Shown: in pieces, positions 8,623 through 17,623 of the stretch
How positions within the stretch are numbered: position 1 is the stretch's first letter
Layout: each line of letters starts with the position of its first letter
Source: Sphingopyxis sp. BSN-002
GTDB lineage: Bacteria > Pseudomonadota > Alphaproteobacteria > Sphingomonadales > Sphingomonadaceae
DNA: 64,000 nucleotides
Assembly (NCBI RefSeq): GCF_022024275.1
Contig: NZ_CP091804.1
Span: 2,498,501 to 2,562,500 of the forward strand
Direction: 5' to 3'
Position numbers and translations under genes: made by a program
Notes under the pieces: generated by a model
The model's database searches: none
The model's input: only the letters and a program-made list of their open reading frames with translations
Told to the model about the DNA's origin: nothing

Positions 8623-9168
8623 CTACCCGCAGGCAGCGGCCAGATGTTCGCCGCTGGCGGTCAGCGCATAGCGGCTTGCCGGGGGACGCATATCGAGCAC
8701 CTCGCGCATCACGAGCCCGTGCCTGCCGAGTGCGGTCAGTCCCTGCGACAGGGCGCGCGGGGTCGCGGGCGCCAGCAAGCGCGACAGCGCGTTGAAGCGG
8801 TCGTGTCCTGCCCCGATTCCCGCGACGAGCGGTAGGCCCCAGCGCGTTGCGGCCCCGGGGGGCAAGCCGATCGCGCCATGTGCCCGGGCGATCGGCCCGG
8901 CGCGGGCGGCCGCGGCCTGACCCTGTTCGGTGAGGATATATTCGGGGCGCAGCGGATGGCCGTGGCCGGGGTTGCGCTGCACCCAGCCGATCGCGGCGGC
9001 GGCGTCGAGCGTGCGCGTCAGGCTGTCGCGCGAGAGCCCGAGACGGTGGAGCAACTCGACGAAGCGGGCTCCCTTGTGCGCAGCAAGATCGGCGAGCAGC
9101 GGCACCAGCCAGCGATGGCTGGTAAGCTGTGCGAGCAGGAAGTCGGGCGAGCTTGACCGCATTTGCAA
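8623..9168 (-). CDS. HxlR/PadR-like transcriptional regulator with two winged helices
   Basis: A 181-residue protein with two successive winged-helix units. The first (~10-80: SHRWLVPLLADLAAHKGARF ... RDSLTRTLDAAAAIGWV ... YILTEQGQAAA) follows the HxlR pattern. The second (~105-178: GIGAGHDRFNALSRLLA ... RALSQGLTALGRHGLV ... SRYALTASGEHLA) repeats the same plan. Single-chain tandem versions mimic the usual dimer. It is divergent from the VOC protein at 9258, with an 89-base shared promoter region, so control of that gene is likely. Confidence 0.8.
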   Translation of the reverse strand: MQMRSSSPDFLLAQLTSHRWLVPLLADLAAHKGARFVELLHRLGLSRDSLTRTLDAAAAIGWVQRNPGHGHPLRPEYILTEQGQAAAARAGPIARAHGAIGLPPGAATRWGLPLVAGIGAGHDRFNALSRLLAPATPRALSQGLTALGRHGLVMREVLDMRPPASRYALTASGEHLAAACG

Positions 9169-9257
9169 CTAACTATACAAACCAGACCATAGAGGCAAGC
9201 GATATGGTCCGGGCGATTCTGTTGCGGCCGGTCGCTTCGCAAACAGGGAGATTGTCG

Positions 9258-9632
9258 ATGGCGCTTCAGATCGGATCCGAACTCACCTGCTCGATGGGGG
9301 TTAAGGACATGACCGCGTCGATCGCATGGTATGAGCGGGTGATGCTGTGCACGCTGCTCTATCGCGCCGACGAGATCGGTTGGTGCGAACTGAAGACCCC
9401 GATGGCGGGGGTGAATATCGGGCTGAGCGAGGTCGAGGACGTCGTGCAGGGCGGCGGCGCCACCAACGTGTTCGAGGTCGCAGACATCGAGGCGGCGAAG
9501 GCGCATCTTGACAGCGAAGGCGTGCGGCAGGACGGCGACATCCAGCATATCCCGGGGCTAGTGAAGCTCATCACCTTCTACGATCCCGATGGCAACGCCT
9601 TCATGTTCTCGCAGTCCGAGATGGCAGGATGA
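9258..9632 (+). CDS. VOC family protein (glyoxalase/dioxygenase fold)
   Basis: A 124-residue vicinal-oxygen-chelate protein with two beta-alpha-beta-beta-beta modules: SMGVKDMTASIAWYERVM at the front and FEVADIEAAKAHLDSEG ... FYDPDGNAFMF at the back. The ending FYDPDGN is typical of the family. The start at 9258 is chosen for the CAGGGAG seven bases upstream. It is divergent from the HxlR-type regulator and overlaps the next gene by ATGA, so it probably forms a two-gene stress or detoxification unit with it. The substrate is not predictable. Confidence 0.85.
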   Translation: MALQIGSELTCSMGVKDMTASIAWYERVMLCTLLYRADEIGWCELKTPMAGVNIGLSEVEDVVQGGGATNVFEVADIEAAKAHLDSEGVRQDGDIQHIPGLVKLITFYDPDGNAFMFSQSEMAG

Positions 9633-10105
9633 CGCCGCTCGGGTGGGTGGTGGCGGCGCTGGTTGCGCCGGCGGTGCCGGCCGAAGCGCCATCGCTCGAT
9701 GCCTGGCACGGAAGCTGGACGGGCGAAGGGCAGGCATTCGGCAAGCCCGCAACCGCGAGGCTGGAAATTGCTGCGGGCGAGAGCGGGGCGACGGGGCTTG
9801 CCTATAGCCTGAGCATCCCGGGTACGCCCCCCGTGAGCTATTCGGCCGAGGCGCAATATGCCTTCGATGCGAAGGGCCGGCTGCGCGGAAAATGGAGCGA
9901 CAGCCATGGCCGCACGCGCCCCGTCTCGGGAGGCGTCGAGGGTGCAACATGGTGGACGACATGGGGCAGCGCCGACGTCGAGATCGGGCGGTCGACCTAT
10001 GTGCTCGAAAACGGCGAAACGCTTACCGTCAGCGATTCGATTCTGCAGCCCGACGGCAGCTGGCGAGTCTTTGCAATGCTGCGCTATCGCAGCACAAAAG
10101 GCTGA
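9629..10105 (+). CDS. Hypothetical secreted protein (possible DUF1579-like)
   Basis: A 158-residue product with a short signal peptide (MTPLGWVVAALVAPAVPAEA). A beta-rich mature domain begins LDAWHGSWTGEGQAFGKPAT and ends in DGSWRVFAMLRYRSTKG. The W-x-G-x-W start and SWRVF end resemble DUF1579-type lipocalin-like proteins, but this is weak. The start codon overlaps the VOC stop (ATGA), so the two are co-translated. Confidence 0.65.
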   Translation: MTPLGWVVAALVAPAVPAEAPSLDAWHGSWTGEGQAFGKPATARLEIAAGESGATGLAYSLSIPGTPPVSYSAEAQYAFDAKGRLRGKWSDSHGRTRPVSGGVEGATWWTTWGSADVEIGRSTYVLENGETLTVSDSILQPDGSWRVFAMLRYRSTKG

Positions 10106-10142
10106 AAAGCTAGGATTTTCGGAAGGGGCGCGTATTGCGCAC

Positions 10143-10175
10143 AAAAAAAGAGGGCCGGGACTTTCGTCCCGGCCC
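10143..10175 (-). terminator. Intrinsic terminator of the TonB receptor transcript
   Basis: A nine-base-pair stem (10152-10160 with 10167-10175, GGGCCGGGA/TCCCGGCCC) with loop CTTTCG. On the minus strand it is followed by a run of seven Ts (10149-10143). It lies ~170 bases after the receptor stop. A shorter hairpin (AGCCT/AGGCT, 10176-10188) is adjacent. A further hairpin without a T-run sits at 10298-10331. Confidence 0.8.
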
Positions 10176-10340
10176 AGCCTTTCAGGCTCTCCCCTCCTGA
10201 AACTGTTGACGCAATGAATGCCACATTAATGTCATGTTGGGAAGGCTAAAATTGCGGCAGTCGCGCCCAAAAATTGTGCAGGTTTTTGTGCAGTTTCGGG
10301 AGCGGATTTTCGGCCGGAAAAGCCCGCTCCCTTTACCTTT

Positions 10341-12704
10341 CTAGAAGGTCTTGCGCGCCGTGATCCCGAAGGTCCGCGGTTGCCCGACGGTGTAGCCGAG
10401 GCGGGCGCGGCCGCCGCGTTCGCGGTCGAACGAGAGCAGCGCATTTTCGTCGAACAGATTGTTGACGTAAGCGATCAGCGACAGGCCGTTGTCGAAATCG
10501 ACCCCGGCGCTGAGGTTCACCAGCTGATAGTCGGGCAGCTGCAGATCGACCGTCGTCGACGCGTTCGCCGGCGCGCCGCCGAAGGGCAGGCCGTGGACGA
10601 AGGTCCGCGGGTTGTTTTCCTGGTCCGCCGGCTGCGTGTAGCGCGTGCCGACATGCTGGAACGATGCCGAGACATAGGCCTTGGCGGTGTCGGTGACCGG
10701 GAATTCATAGCTGCCCGATGCCGAGAGCTGGAACTTCGGCACCGAAGGCAGCCGGTTGCCGTCGCGGATACCCGTCGCGGTGACGAGCGCGCCGGGCAGG
10801 GTGGTATCGAATTCGGCCTCGATGATGCTGCCCGACAGGTTGAAGTCGAGCCCGTCGGTCGGGTGCAGCCCCAGCTCGAACTCGAGCCCCATCGAATGCG
10901 CCTTCGGCACGTTGAAGACGATGCGCGACGAGCAACTGCCGGCGTCGAGCGTCACCTGCAGGTTGCGGATGTCGTTATAGAAACCGGCCGCGTTGAAGGT
11001 GAAGCCGCGGCCGCCCGATTTCACGCCGAGTTCGTAGTTCCACAGCGATTCGTCGTTGTAGCTCTGGAAACCGCCGAACAATGCGGCGTCGGCCGGTGAG
11101 CAGAGCGGCAGGTTGAGCGGATCGTTGACCCCGCCGAGGCGGAAGCCCTTCGACGCCTGCGCGTTGATCGTGACGTCCTTGGCGACGTCGTACGACAGCA
11201 GGAAGCGCGGGGTAAAGCCGCTCGACTTGGTGCTGTCGGTGCGGTTGTCGCCATTGGCGAACAGCCCGCCCGAGACGAAGCTGCGCGTTTCCTTGAAGTC
11301 ATAATAACGGCCGCCCGCGGTCGCGGTGAACGCGTCGGTGATGTCGTAGCTGACCTCGCCGAACAGCGCGAACTGCTTGATGTCGTATGGCAGGAAGGCA
11401 TTGTACGGCGAATTGGGGCCAAAGCCGTTCGCAACGGCCGCCGACGTTCCCGCGCCGAGCGTCGCATCGGTCACCGCATCATATCCGGGGGTCGGCAGCG
11501 TCTGGGTATAGACGCGGTCGATCTTCGAATAGAAGGCGCCGAGCACCCACTGGAACGGGCTGTCGTTGTCCGACGCGATGCGGACTTCCTGCGTCCAGGT
11601 TTCGAGGTCGGTCGTGTCGACCAGATTCGACGGTAGCAGCACGCCGGCATCGGGGAAGCCGAGGTCGACCGACACCGAACCGGTGAGTGCACTCGCATCG
11701 CGGCTGACGAGGATGTCGCGGTTGATGTACGAGGTCACCGACGTGAGCTTGGCACCGCCGAGCCCGACGTTGATGTTGAGGTCGGCGATCAGCGTCTCGT
11801 CGCTGAAGCCCTCGCGCAGCAACAGATATTGCTCGCGCTCGTCATAGGTCACTTGCGGGCGGGTGGTCGTGAACTGGTTGCCATAGAGATTGTAGATGTC
11901 CTGCCGGTTGAACCCGTCGGCGGTCACTTTCTGATAGACGAAGCGCGGCGTGATCGAGAAATTGTCCGAGGGTTCAAAGGTCAGCGCGAGACGGCCGCCA
12001 TAGCGTTCGCCGCTGTTGACGTCGTTGCCGCCCGCCGGGCCGATCGCGTTGATGAAGCCGCCATAGCGCGTGTAATAGCCCACCGCGCGCAGCGCCGCCT
12101 TGTCGCCCATCGGAATGTTGACCGCGCCCTTGAGGTGGCCCCCGATATCGTCGCCGTCGACGAGGTTGAGGTTCGCCTCGACGCTGCCTTCGGTCACGCC
12201 GAGCTTCGGCTGGTTGGTAATGTAGCGGATCGTGCCGCCGACCGAGCCCGAGCCGAAGAGCGTGCCCTGCGGGCCGCGTAGCGTTTCAACGCGGTTGAGA
12301 TCGTAAAGGTCGATGTCGGGGGTGAAGAGCGAGAGCGAAATCACGCTTTCGTCGAGATAGACCCCGACCTGTTCCTTGACGCCCGGCTGGTCGCGAACGA
12401 CCTGGCCGGCCGAGACGCCGCGTACCGAGACCTGGCTCTGCCCCGGCCCGAGATTCTGGACCGAGAGGCCGGCAACGTTGCGCGAGAGATCCTCGAGCGT
12501 CACCGCGCCCGATTTCTGGATGTCCTCGGCGGTCTGCGCGTTGATCGAGAAGGGAATATCCTGAATGCTGGTGTCGCGCTTGGTCGCGGTGACGATGATG
12601 GCGTTGCCGTCATAGTCGTCGTTGGATGCGTCTTGCGCTGCAGCGTTGGTGGTAATTGCGAGCGCGAGCGTAGAAAGCCCCGCCAATAGGGTCGTGCGAA
12701 CCAT
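10341..12704 (-). CDS. TonB-dependent outer-membrane receptor
   Basis: A 787-residue receptor with a signal peptide ending in TNAAAQ and a TonB-box-like IIVTATKR just after it. The plug domain (~50-170) contains VRGVSAG, RVETLRGPQGTLFGSGSVGG and GTIRYITNQP. The remainder is a 22-strand-type barrel ending in the aromatic residue of TARKTF. The plug style is that of the large sphingomonad iron/carbohydrate/xenobiotic receptor expansion, and the ligand is unknown. It is transcribed alone on the minus strand, with its own terminator downstream and a 5' region bounded by the amtB terminator. Confidence 0.95.
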   Translation of the reverse strand: MVRTTLLAGLSTLALAITTNAAAQDASNDDYDGNAIIVTATKRDTSIQDIPFSINAQTAEDIQKSGAVTLEDLSRNVAGLSVQNLGPGQSQVSVRGVSAGQVVRDQPGVKEQVGVYLDESVISLSLFTPDIDLYDLNRVETLRGPQGTLFGSGSVGGTIRYITNQPKLGVTEGSVEANLNLVDGDDIGGHLKGAVNIPMGDKAALRAVGYYTRYGGFINAIGPAGGNDVNSGERYGGRLALTFEPSDNFSITPRFVYQKVTADGFNRQDIYNLYGNQFTTTRPQVTYDEREQYLLLREGFSDETLIADLNINVGLGGAKLTSVTSYINRDILVSRDASALTGSVSVDLGFPDAGVLLPSNLVDTTDLETWTQEVRIASDNDSPFQWVLGAFYSKIDRVYTQTLPTPGYDAVTDATLGAGTSAAVANGFGPNSPYNAFLPYDIKQFALFGEVSYDITDAFTATAGGRYYDFKETRSFVSGGLFANGDNRTDSTKSSGFTPRFLLSYDVAKDVTINAQASKGFRLGGVNDPLNLPLCSPADAALFGGFQSYNDESLWNYELGVKSGGRGFTFNAAGFYNDIRNLQVTLDAGSCSSRIVFNVPKAHSMGLEFELGLHPTDGLDFNLSGSIIEAEFDTTLPGALVTATGIRDGNRLPSVPKFQLSASGSYEFPVTDTAKAYVSASFQHVGTRYTQPADQENNPRTFVHGLPFGGAPANASTTVDLQLPDYQLVNLSAGVDFDNGLSLIAYVNNLFDENALLSFDRERGGRARLGYTVGQPRTFGITARKTF

Positions 12705-12857
12705 AATATCCTCCCAGTTGCAAACGCGGGGCTATTTTGCCCCTACGTGAAGAGGATGGTGCGCTTTTGCCGAGTCCAAGGCAATGGGGTGCGAATCGGC
12801 GCGCAAAAATGGCGGCGGACTGTTGCATCGCGGCCACGGTCACCCAAAACGGTCTGG

Positions 12858-12890
12858 CCAAAAAAGAGGCCGGCCAATCAATGGCCGGCC
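12858..12890 (-). terminator. Intrinsic terminator of glnK-amtB
   Basis: GGCCGGCC (12868-12875), loop of seven, GGCCGGCC (12883-12890), followed on the minus strand by TCTTTTTT. It stands ~80 bases after the amtB stop. A second strong GC hairpin (about 12919-12932 with 12952-12966) lies between. Confidence 0.8.
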
Positions 12891-12971
12891 AGTGGTTCGC
12901 AGGAGGAACCCCGGTAGGATCCCGCCGCCGTTTGAAAGAGGAGAGAGAGCGGCGGCGGGTATCCTGTCTCG

Positions 12972-14333
12972 TCAGATATTGTAGGCGCGCTCCCCGTGTT
13001 CGCCGAGGTCGAGGCCTTCGCGTTCGACTTCCTCGCTGACCCGCAGGCCGGTGAGCGCCTTGGCCGCATAGGTCGCGATCACGGTGCCGATAGCTGCCCA
13101 GACGATGGCGACCAGTACCGCGACGACCTGCGTTGCGACCTGCGGACCCATGGCGAAATCTTCGCCGCCAGGGCCGCCTAGGCTGGGTGCATAGACGATG
13201 CCGGTGCCAATAGCGCCGACGATGCCGCCGATGCCGTGGATGCCGAAGGCGTCGAGCGCGTCGTCATAGCCGAGCTTCGGCTTGAGGACGGTCACCGCAT
13301 AGAAGCAGATCACCGAAGCGACCGCGCCAAGGACGATGGCGCCGAACGGACCCGAGTTGCCCGCCGCGGGGGTGACGGCGACGAGGCCGGCGATGATCCC
13401 CGAGCAGAAGCCGAGCGCCGAGGGTTTGTGGCCGGCGACCTTTTCGGCGAGCATCCAGAAGAGCGCGGCGGAGGCGGTGGCGACGAACGTGTTGATCATC
13501 GCGAGCGCCGCCGAGCCGTTGGCTTCGAGCGCCGAGCCGGCGTTGAACCCGAACCAGCCCACCCACAGCAGGCCGGTGCCGACCATCGTCAGCGTCAGCG
13601 AGTGCGGGGCCATGATTTCCTTCTGGTAGCCGATGCGCTTGCCGAGGATCATCGAGGCGACGAGTGCCGAGACACCCGCGTTGATGTGCACCACGGTGCC
13701 GCCGGCGAAGTCGAGCGCCGCCGGAAGCGAACTGCCGAACATGCCGCCTTCGAAGAGGAAACCGCCGGCCGCCCACACCATATGCGCGATCGGGAAATAG
13801 ACGATCGTCAGCCAGATGATGCCGAAGACGAGCGCCGCCGAGAATTTCATGCGCTCGACCGTCGCGCCCAGGACCAGCGCGAGGGTGATCGCGGCAAAGG
13901 TCATCTGGAAGCTGATGAACACATATTCGGGCAGCTTGAAACCGTCCGAGAAAGTATCGGCCAGGCTGTCGGGCGTCACGCCGGCGAGGAAGAACTTGCC
14001 CCACGCGATGAAGGCATTGCCCTCGGGGCCGAAGGCGAGGCCATAGCCATAGACGACCCAGATGATCATCGCGAGGCACGCGAGCGCGCCGATCTGCGTC
14101 ATCGTCGAGAGCATGTTCTTGGTGCGCGTCAGACCGCCGTAGAACAGCGCAAGACCCGGCAGGATCATCGCGAGGACGAGCACGGTCGAGGTCATCATCC
14201 ACGCCGTATCGCCCTTGTCGACGACGGGTTCGGGCGCCGCGGCGGCCGCTTCCTGTGCCCAGGCGGGCAGCGCCGCGAACAGCGCGAGGCCGGCGGCCCC
14301 GGCGCTCGCCGCAATCTTCTTTGCGAACGTCAT
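12972..14333 (-). CDS. amtB: Ammonium transporter AmtB
   Basis: A 453-residue inner-membrane ammonium channel. The signal peptide (MTFAKKIAASAGAAGLALFAALPAWAQ) is followed by about eleven membrane helices. Family landmarks include DTAWMMTSTVLVLAMILPGLALFYGG, FDFAGGTVVHINAG (written here as LDFAGGTVVHINAGVSA), the pore His region and DALDAFGIHGIGGIVGAIGTG. The start at 14333 is chosen over the in-frame ATG at 14351 because AGGGGG lies just ahead of it and the signal peptide begins there. It follows glnK by 17 bases and shares its sigma-54 promoter, the usual nitrogen-scavenging pair. Confidence 0.97.
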   Translation of the reverse strand: MTFAKKIAASAGAAGLALFAALPAWAQEAAAAAPEPVVDKGDTAWMMTSTVLVLAMILPGLALFYGGLTRTKNMLSTMTQIGALACLAMIIWVVYGYGLAFGPEGNAFIAWGKFFLAGVTPDSLADTFSDGFKLPEYVFISFQMTFAAITLALVLGATVERMKFSAALVFGIIWLTIVYFPIAHMVWAAGGFLFEGGMFGSSLPAALDFAGGTVVHINAGVSALVASMILGKRIGYQKEIMAPHSLTLTMVGTGLLWVGWFGFNAGSALEANGSAALAMINTFVATASAALFWMLAEKVAGHKPSALGFCSGIIAGLVAVTPAAGNSGPFGAIVLGAVASVICFYAVTVLKPKLGYDDALDAFGIHGIGGIVGAIGTGIVYAPSLGGPGGEDFAMGPQVATQVVAVLVAIVWAAIGTVIATYAAKALTGLRVSEEVEREGLDLGEHGERAYNI

Positions 14334-14350
14334 ATTATCCCCCTTCGTCA

Positions 14351-14704
<354 letters not shown>

Positions 14705-14723
14705 TTATGGCACCATGCTGCAG

Positions 14724-14739
14724 TGCAACAGCCGTGCCA
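14724..14739 (-). promoter_or_regulatory. Sigma-54 promoter of glnK-amtB
   Basis: Read on the minus strand the site is TGGCACGGCTGTTGCA, which matches the sigma-54 consensus TGGCACG-N4-TTGCW in both the -24 and -12 elements. The predicted start point is about 24 bases before the glnK ATG. The context (nitrogen operon) agrees with NtrC control, although I did not identify NtrC enhancer sites. Confidence 0.88.
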
Positions 14740-14852
14740 GATTGCGCCGGAGCCGTGAAAGTTAACATTTTGTGACGGTTTTTGAGTCGGACGCGCAACG
14801 GATCGTGCGTTCGGTGGGCAAGCGAGGCAGCGCTTTGCCTAAATTTTGGGCA

Positions 14853-15545
14853 TCACAAGGCTTTAAAGCGGGCCCATATCGGGAGGTGGTCGGAGGCGCG
14901 GGCGGCGAGCGCGCTCTGATGCACACCGGCCTCGAGCGCTTCGAGGTCAGGCGACGCGAATATCCGGTCGAGCTTGGCCACGGGGCGGCGGCTGTGGAAG
15001 CTGTGCCCGGTGTCGACGAGCCGGTGCTGCGCGCCGAAATCGGCGAGGCAGCCGCCGCGATTGCGCCATTCGTTGCAGTCGCCCATCAGGATCGTCGGCA
15101 GATTTTCGCCCCCGGCGACATGATCGAGGATCGCGCGCGCCTGTTGCCGCCGCCTGAGGCCCGAAATGTCGAGATGCATCCCGACGACGCGCAGCCGCGT
15201 GTCGCCGATGCGCAGCGTCGCTGCCACGGCGCCGCGCGGTTCGAGCGTCGGCAGGTGCAGCGCGTGGCTTTCCTCGACCTCTATCCCCTTGCGCACGAGC
15301 AGCGCATTGCCGTGCCAGCCGATGCTGTGCGGCCGGTCGGTCAGTTCGACGGGAACATAGTCGCTATGCTCGACAAGCATGTGCGGAGGAATCGCGCTCG
15401 CGCGGGTACCGAAGCGGCGGTCGGCCTCCTGCAGCGCGACGATATCGGCGTCGAGTTCGCCGAGCACCGAAAGCACCCGCCCCGGATCGCGGCGCCGGTC
15501 GAGCCCGATACCCTTGCGCATATTGTAGCTGGCGACCTTGATCAT
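14853..15545 (-). CDS. Endonuclease/exonuclease/phosphatase (EEP) family hydrolase
   Basis: A 230-residue soluble EEP-fold enzyme without a signal peptide. Catalytic landmarks in order are SYNMRKG, DIVALQEAD (metal Glu), GMHLDISG, MGDCNEW (Asp/Asn) and the terminal ASDHLPIWA (Asp-His). Substrates in this superfamily range from nucleic acids to phospholipids and inositol phosphates and cannot be assigned here. Its gene ends ~160 bases from the glnK start on the same strand, and another EEP protein lies at 23481-24305. Confidence 0.86.
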   Translation of the reverse strand: MIKVASYNMRKGIGLDRRRDPGRVLSVLGELDADIVALQEADRRFGTRASAIPPHMLVEHSDYVPVELTDRPHSIGWHGNALLVRKGIEVEESHALHLPTLEPRGAVAATLRIGDTRLRVVGMHLDISGLRRRQQARAILDHVAGGENLPTILMGDCNEWRNRGGCLADFGAQHRLVDTGHSFHSRRPVAKLDRIFASPDLEALEAGVHQSALAARASDHLPIWARFKAL

Positions 15546-15615
15546 GAGCGGGAGCGGCTGCTTTCCGTTGGCTTCGTTATAATCAGGACGAACGGGGAAG
15601 GGTTCGGTTGCGAAT

Positions 15616-15828
15616 CTAGCCCGCGCCGAACTCGGCCAGCAATGCTTGCGCCTCGCCCAAATCCTCGTCGAGCACCATCACGCGCACCGGGATCAGCAAT
15701 CCGACGCTTTCGGCGATGTTCATTCCCGCATCGAAGCACACGGCATGGATGCCGGCATTTTCGAGCCGGCCGCGCAGCAGCTCGGCCTCGGCGCCGTTGG
15801 GCAGGCGGACGAGTTCGACGAGTGCCAT
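15616..15828 (-). CDS. DUF2007-like small protein
   Basis: A 70-residue protein starting MALVELVRLPNGAEAELLRG and containing RLENAGIHAVCFDAGMN and IPVRVMVLDEDLGEAQALLAEF. This is the pattern of DUF2007 signal-transducing-like proteins (short ferredoxin-like fold; the D-x-A-x-A-x2-L tail is typical). The start at 15828 overlaps the stop of the upstream PNPOx-fold gene by ATGA, so it is read by translational coupling; there is no independent Shine-Dalgarno sequence. Confidence 0.75.
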   Translation of the reverse strand: MALVELVRLPNGAEAELLRGRLENAGIHAVCFDAGMNIAESVGLLIPVRVMVLDEDLGEAQALLAEFGAG

Positions 15829-16406
15829 CAGGAGGATGTCTTGGCGGCTTCGCCGGTGATGAACCGGTCGGTCGGGCGCGTCGGCAGGCCGTCGATGCTT
15901 TTCGTGCGGCCTTGGAATTTCTCGACCCACAGCTCCGGGTCGGCCTGGCGGTGATATTTCTGCAGCGTGTCGCGCTCGTGCTGCAATTCCATCATCGGCA
16001 CGCCCCAGCCACAGCTCGTCTGGACGCTTTCGACGTCGATGACGAAGATCTGGCGCGTGCCCGGGATCAGGGTGAAATTCGCCGCGAGCGCATCCCATTC
16101 GGCATCCTGCGGCAGCACCGCGCGGCCGCGGCCATAGATGCGCAGGATCAGCGCGGTCCGGTCGAAGGCGCAGAACATGATCGTGATCCGGCCATCGGCG
16201 GCGAGGTGCGCGTGCGTTTCGTTCCCCGATCCGCCGAGGTCGAGATAGGCGACCTGATGCTCGGACAGCACGCGAAAGCTGTCGGCATAGCCCTTGGGCG
16301 ACAGGTTGATGCGGCCCTCGGATGCCGCGGTCGCGGTGAAATAGATCGGCTGCTTCTCGACGAAGGCGATATGCTTGTCGGTCAGCGTGTCGGTGAATTC
16401 GGCCAT
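15828..16406 (-). CDS. Pyridoxamine 5'-phosphate oxidase family protein
   Basis: A 192-residue protein of the split-barrel FMN-binding PNPOx-like superfamily. It begins TLTDKHIAFVEKQPIYFTATA, and INLSPKGYADSFRVLSEHQVAYLDLGGSG follows the flavin-binding arrangement of these proteins. It ends with a short tail after KFQGRTKSIDG. Members of this subgroup are often annotated as general stress or flavin reductase-like proteins; the substrate is unknown. It is transcribed after DUF924 (28-base gap) and coupled to DUF2007. Confidence 0.82.
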   Translation of the reverse strand: MAEFTDTLTDKHIAFVEKQPIYFTATAASEGRINLSPKGYADSFRVLSEHQVAYLDLGGSGNETHAHLAADGRITIMFCAFDRTALILRIYGRGRAVLPQDAEWDALAANFTLIPGTRQIFVIDVESVQTSCGWGVPMMELQHERDTLQKYHRQADPELWVEKFQGRTKSIDGLPTRPTDRFITGEAAKTSS

Positions 16407-16434
16407 GGCTGCTCTCCGTGATCCGCCCGCCCTA

Positions 16435-17004
16435 TCACCAATCCTTGCCCTCTTCTATCGCCGCCGCTTCCTCGGGACGCGACGCACGGCCGAGCACCGC
16501 ATTGCGATGCGGAAAGCGGCCGAAACGGTCGATGATGTCGAAATGCTTTTGCGCATATTCGAGCGAGCGGGGGTCGGCGAGCCCGGCCATCAGCCGCAGC
16601 GATTCGCGCTGGTCGGCAATGTCCTCGCTATGCTCGAAGGGTAGATAGGCGAATTGCCGCCACCCCTCGGGATAATCGCGGTCCCAGCCATGCGCGACAA
16701 TCCCCCGGGCGACGGCGCGCGCGAGATCGTCGGTCGCGAAGGCATCGGCGTGGTGGCGCCAGATGTTGCGCGGCACTTGATCGAACAGGATCGTCGCGGC
16801 GAGCGCCGTGTCGCGGTCGGTCAGAAAATGGTCCGCAGGGAATGCGCGCAGGGCTTCATGCCACTCGCCGGCCAGCGCGCCGACCTCGGCGTCGAAATCG
16901 GGGCCGCCGCCGTACCAGTCGTCGAAGCCATGCGCGTCGAACCAGAAGGTCAGGAGTTGCCTTGCCCAATCGGCCGGCGGCGGGGAGGGTTCATTTTCCG
17001 ACAA
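16435..17004 (-). CDS. DUF924 family protein
   Basis: A 189-residue mostly helical protein. Recognisable DUF924 blocks are LLTFWFDAHGFDDWYGG, TILFDQVPRNIWRHHADAFATD, FAYLPFEHSEDIADQ and HFDIIDRFGRFPHRNAVLGR. The function of this family is unknown; a TPR-like fold is reported for it. It is the first gene of a minus-strand run (DUF924, PNPOx-like, DUF2007, possibly the EEP phosphatase) with short gaps. Confidence 0.9.
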   Translation of the reverse strand: MSENEPSPPPADWARQLLTFWFDAHGFDDWYGGGPDFDAEVGALAGEWHEALRAFPADHFLTDRDTALAATILFDQVPRNIWRHHADAFATDDLARAVARGIVAHGWDRDYPEGWRQFAYLPFEHSEDIADQRESLRLMAGLADPRSLEYAQKHFDIIDRFGRFPHRNAVLGRASRPEEAAAIEEGKDW

Positions 17005-17024
17005 GTCTGTCGCTTTCCTGAAAA

Positions 17025-17100
17025 GTCATCCCGGCGAAGGCCGGGATCTCAACCTAACGCCAAATCGCGACGGTGAGATCCCGGCCTTCGCCGGGATGAC
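17025..17100. repeat. Dispersed palindromic repeat with perfect 26-base arms
   Basis: Arms at 17025-17050 (GTCATCCCGGCGAAGGCCGG...) and 17075-17100 are exact reverse complements, separated by 24 bases. Each arm contains its own hairpin (ATCCCGGC-gaag-GCCGGGAT). It lies between the DUF924 start and the stop of the next minus-strand gene, so it may also act as a transcript-end structure. This motif class is known to be dispersed in sphingomonad genomes. Confidence 0.85.
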
Positions 17101-17136
17101 GAAATATATTCAACGGCCTGGTGGCTGCCGCGGGGC

Positions 17137-17538
17137 CTATTCGGCTTTCGGACGCCGGTAGGGGACGAAATCGCCGAGCGTGACGAAGCCGCTGTACATA
17201 TGGCTGGTACGGTCGCGCAGTTGCACCGCGTCGATGCTGCACAGCTGGCTGCCGATCGTCTTGGTGACGAGGATATCGTCGTCGTCGAGCGATTCGGCGC
17301 CGCCGCGCGGACGGTTGACCCAGAGGGTGCTGCCGACGCGATAGACGATCGCCGTCTTGTCGATCACCTGGCTGCTGCCGATGCTGGCAAGCGAGATGCA
17401 ATTCTGCGGCTCGCCCGCGACGCGATTTCCGATCAGCTTGGTGAGCTGATCTTCGGGCGACAGTTTTTCGCGCGCCGAAGCGGCGGGGGTTACGGCCACA
17501 GCGGCCGCGGCGAGAAGCGTCGGGATCAGTAGACGCAT
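17137..17538 (-). CDS. Hypothetical secreted protein
   Basis: A 133-residue product with a signal peptide (MRLLIPTLLAAAAVAVTPAASA) and two cysteines (PQNCISLASIG and SQLCSIDAVQLRD) that probably pair. The core ISLASIGSSQVIDKTAIVYRVG followed by WVNRPRGGAESLDDDDILVTK is seen in conserved sphingomonad periplasmic proteins without assigned function. It is a single gene between a palindromic repeat and the 402-residue secreted protein. Confidence 0.75.
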   Translation of the reverse strand: MRLLIPTLLAAAAVAVTPAASAREKLSPEDQLTKLIGNRVAGEPQNCISLASIGSSQVIDKTAIVYRVGSTLWVNRPRGGAESLDDDDILVTKTIGSQLCSIDAVQLRDRTSHMYSGFVTLGDFVPYRRPKAE

Positions 17539-17623
17539 GGCTAGACTCCTGTCTTCAACACACCCTACCCGCGCGCCTTGTACACCATGGCCGATGAACC
17601 GTGAATGACCGGCGACGAATCGA

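Noticed and set aside
10298..10331. A GC hairpin taken at first as the terminator for the TonB receptor
   Set aside because: It has no T-run on either strand; the hairpin at 10152-10175 with seven Ts on the minus strand is the better terminator.
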